DNA from: Xanthomonas phaseoli pv. phaseoli
Lineage (GTDB): Bacteria; Pseudomonadota; Gammaproteobacteria; Xanthomonadales; Xanthomonadaceae
Direction of reading: 5' to 3'
Assembly (NCBI GenBank): GCA_022749655.1
Contig: CP094243.1
Location: 2,976,001-3,040,000, forward strand
Length of the DNA: 64,000 nucleotides
The translations under genes were made by a program, and so were the position numbers. Shown one piece after another: positions 62,358-64,000 of this stretch (position 1 is its first letter; the number at the start of each line of letters is the position of its first letter). The notes under the pieces are model-generated. The model saw only the letters and a list, made by a program, of their open reading frames with translations, made no database searches and was not told where the DNA came from.

Positions 62358-62642
62358 ATGACACTTGTTGCCCCGAGCATCGATGCCCCTACCGCCGCAC
62401 TGCAGGCCGCTGCGCTGGCAGCCGCACACGCCGAGCGCATCGCGCAAAGCGATGCAGCCAGGCCTGCACTGCGGCGTGTCCGCATGCCTGCCGCGCTGGA
62501 ACGGCTGGAAAACAGCGCACGCGCGGAGCTGCTGGCCCTGATCAACCCGCGCCGTGTATGCAGCGAAGAAGAGCTGTTGTTCGCCACGGTGGCCTGGGAT
62601 CTGGGCCTGGATGGTGCCGCGGTCAGCGGATCGGCGCGGTAA
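62358..62642 (+). CDS. small hypothetical protein next to the chemoreceptor
   Basis: A 94-residue, alanine-rich, mostly helical protein (ALQAAALAAAHAERIAQSDA). Its start is 86 bases after the MCP-like gene; the C-terminal half LLALINPRRVCSEEELLFAT has a cysteine. Function unknown. Confidence 0.55.
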   Translation: MTLVAPSIDAPTAALQAAALAAAHAERIAQSDAARPALRRVRMPAALERLENSARAELLALINPRRVCSEEELLFATVAWDLGLDGAAVSGSAR

Positions 62643-63603
62643 GCCCAGCGCCGTACAGCGGGGCGTGCCTCGGCAGGCGCTCCGCTGGTTGTTTCCACTG
62701 CCCGAGATCGACGTTTTTGCACATGCATTGCCGCCAGGGTGCTTCCGCATCACCCCGTGCCGACTCGCAATACTCTGCGTACGCGGTACTGTTCGCGCGC
62801 AGCATCAGGGTGAGCTCTCCCCTGCCCGTCTGCTCAGCCATTCTTGTGACCGAACGTGCGCCTTGGGTCGCTACGCCTATCGGAAGCCTGTGCGAGGCAA
62901 TCGCGCGTCCGCTACGTGGCGGCGCAACTCCCTCACGCTCTATTGCCGGGCAAACCCAACTACGTCCTTGTCGCCTGAGCACCCCAAGTCATTTCAGCAG
63001 TGGAAATCGACCCGTCAGTTGCGGCGATGCTGATGTGTCGCCTGGCTGCGGGATCCTTGCGCGCGCCTCATCGCAGGACAGATGCAACTACAGCCTGAAG
63101 AGCTTGCACGGCATCCATTCCGTTCGAGTTCCTGCAATGGCGGGCGGGCAATGACCATCGAGATGGTCGCTGCGCGATCTGCGAGTGCATCAATCTGTGC
63201 TCTTCACTTGCCAACCAGGCAAGTCCCCGGGTGCGATGTCCTCCCCGAGTGCGGAAGCGTTGGACCGGCATGGAAGTCGCCATCGAACTTCAATCGATGG
63301 ACCCGCAGCTTGTCCTGCGAGCAGTGAGGCATCGCGCCAACTTCGACGCTGGGACGTTGTGGTGGTCTTGCAGCTTACGTCAGCTTGAGCGTCGTTGATG
63401 CCGCCACAACGTCTGTGTGGACGCCCTCACAGGTTGCCCTGTGGCTGGCGAGGCGCGGCATGCCCGACCTAACAAGTGATCAGCGGCGTTCGAACGCCGC
63501 GACGGCCTGCCATCTCTGATGTCTTCAAGCCAGTGGGCAATACACACCGGCTACTCGTAAGACGGCTGTTGCAGCTTAAACCCACGCAATGCCGCACACT
63601 GGG
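62643..63603. other. no recognisable gene
   Basis: About 960 bases. Several open frames on both strands have no family likeness. An imperfect inverted repeat lies at 63353-63413 (next entry). I see no tRNA, terminator or transposase piece. Confidence 0.45.
63353..63413. repeat. 13-bp imperfect inverted repeat
   Basis: GACGTTGTGGTGG (63353-63365) and CCGCCACAACGTC (63401-63413) are complementary with one mismatch, separated by 35 bases. Could be a remnant end of a mobile element or a hairpin in RNA. Confidence 0.5.
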
Positions 63604-64000
63604 TCAGTTGGCAATGACCAGACGCGCGCCCAACCGCATGCCGGCGTCGGCTTCGCGCAACCACTGCGCCATGTCGCGCGGCGAGAGCGGGCGGGAGTAG
63701 AAGTAGCCCTGGATTTCGTCGCAACCCTGCTGGCGCAGCAGTGCATCTTCCTGCACGGTTTCCACGCCTTCTGCGACTACCTGCATGCCCAGGGCGTGGC
63801 CCAAATGGACGATGGCCTGGGTGACTTCGGCCGTATTGGCGTCGTCGAGCATGCCTTGCACGAAGCTGCGGTCGATCTTCAGGCGCTGCACCGGGAAGCG
63901 ATTGAGGTAATGCAGGTTCGAGAACCCGGTGCCGAAGTCGTCCACCGCCAGCAGTACGCCGTTCTGTTCGAACAATTCGAAGCAGCGGCGCAGCGAATCG
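63604..64000 (-). CDS. EAL-domain cyclic-di-GMP phosphodiesterase (C-terminal part, cut by window edge)
   Basis: The visible 132 residues are the second half of an EAL domain: LAVDDFGTGFSNLHYLNRF, LKIDRSFVQGMLDD, VVAEGVETVQEDALLRQQGC and EIQGYFYSRPLSPRDM. The DDFGTG, the catalytic lysine-region and VEGVE-like motifs are present, so it may be active. The rest of the protein, including possible GGDEF or PAS parts, lies beyond 64000. Confidence 0.9.
   Translation of the reverse strand, partial: DSLRRCFELFEQNGVLLAVDDFGTGFSNLHYLNRFPVQRLKIDRSFVQGMLDDANTAEVTQAIVHLGHALGMQVVAEGVETVQEDALLRQQGCDEIQGYFYSRPLSPRDMAQWLREADAGMRLGARLVIAN

Overview
The window is chromosomal DNA of a Xanthomonas-type gammaproteobacterium. 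The evidence is the high GC content, the gene orders (ndk-rlmN-pilF-rodZ-yfgM-bamB-der, fadB-fadA, clpS/clpA-infA-aat-trxB-ftsK-lolA) and a large type III effector gene of the XopZ/HopAS1 family behind a plant-inducible-promoter-like box. I see no rRNA, tRNA, CRISPR array, complete insertion sequence or prophage. Only the far right gene (EAL domain) is cut by the window edge.

Region by region. Positions 0.2-0.5 kb hold a small KGG-repeat stress protein. Positions 1.2-12.5 kb are a nitrate assimilation locus. On the minus strand, narK, nirB, nirD, nasA and cobA form an operon that takes up nitrate, reduces it to ammonium and makes siroheme. Its control region has a sigma-54 promoter, two hairpins with AACGGC hexaloops and an intrinsic terminator. 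The nitrate sensor nasS and the ANTAR antiterminator nasT lie just upstream, and cysG (precorrin-2 dehydrogenase/ferrochelatase) diverges from nasT. Positions 12.9-16.5 kb hold a flavin monooxygenase, a short-chain dehydrogenase and an AraC regulator. Positions 16.7-18.9 and 25.4-28.2 kb hold molybdenum cofactor genes (mobA, two moeA copies, a rhodanese-moeB fusion) that would supply NasA. Between them lie a SemiSWEET-like protein, exonuclease III, an OBAP-like lipoprotein, an alcohol dehydrogenase operon and a decayed TonB-dependent receptor.

Positions 28.4-35.1 kb are the ndk-to-der operon (nucleotide, rRNA methylation, pilus, cell shape and outer-membrane assembly functions). Positions 35.3-39.7 kb are a TetR regulator with a PsrA-type operator, followed by fadB and fadA for fatty acid oxidation. 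Positions 40.0-42.0 kb hold crcB with a fluoride riboswitch, and rarA. Positions 42.1-46.4 kb hold the XopZ-like effector. Positions 46.5-60.9 kb are housekeeping genes: lolA, a transglutaminase-like protein, ftsK, trxB, a FemAB-like acyltransferase, aat, infA, clpA, clpS, a nudix hydrolase, mnmA and hflD. The last 3 kb hold a membrane-bound chemoreceptor-like protein, a small partner ORF, about 1 kb with no recognisable gene, and a partial EAL phosphodiesterase.

A striking overall property is that at least 17 genes, including essential ones (der, ftsK), are broken by about 21 one- or two-base frame changes, many in short homopolymer runs. I read most of these as base-level errors in the assembly rather than as real mutations, and I annotate those genes as continuous coding regions with the break noted.
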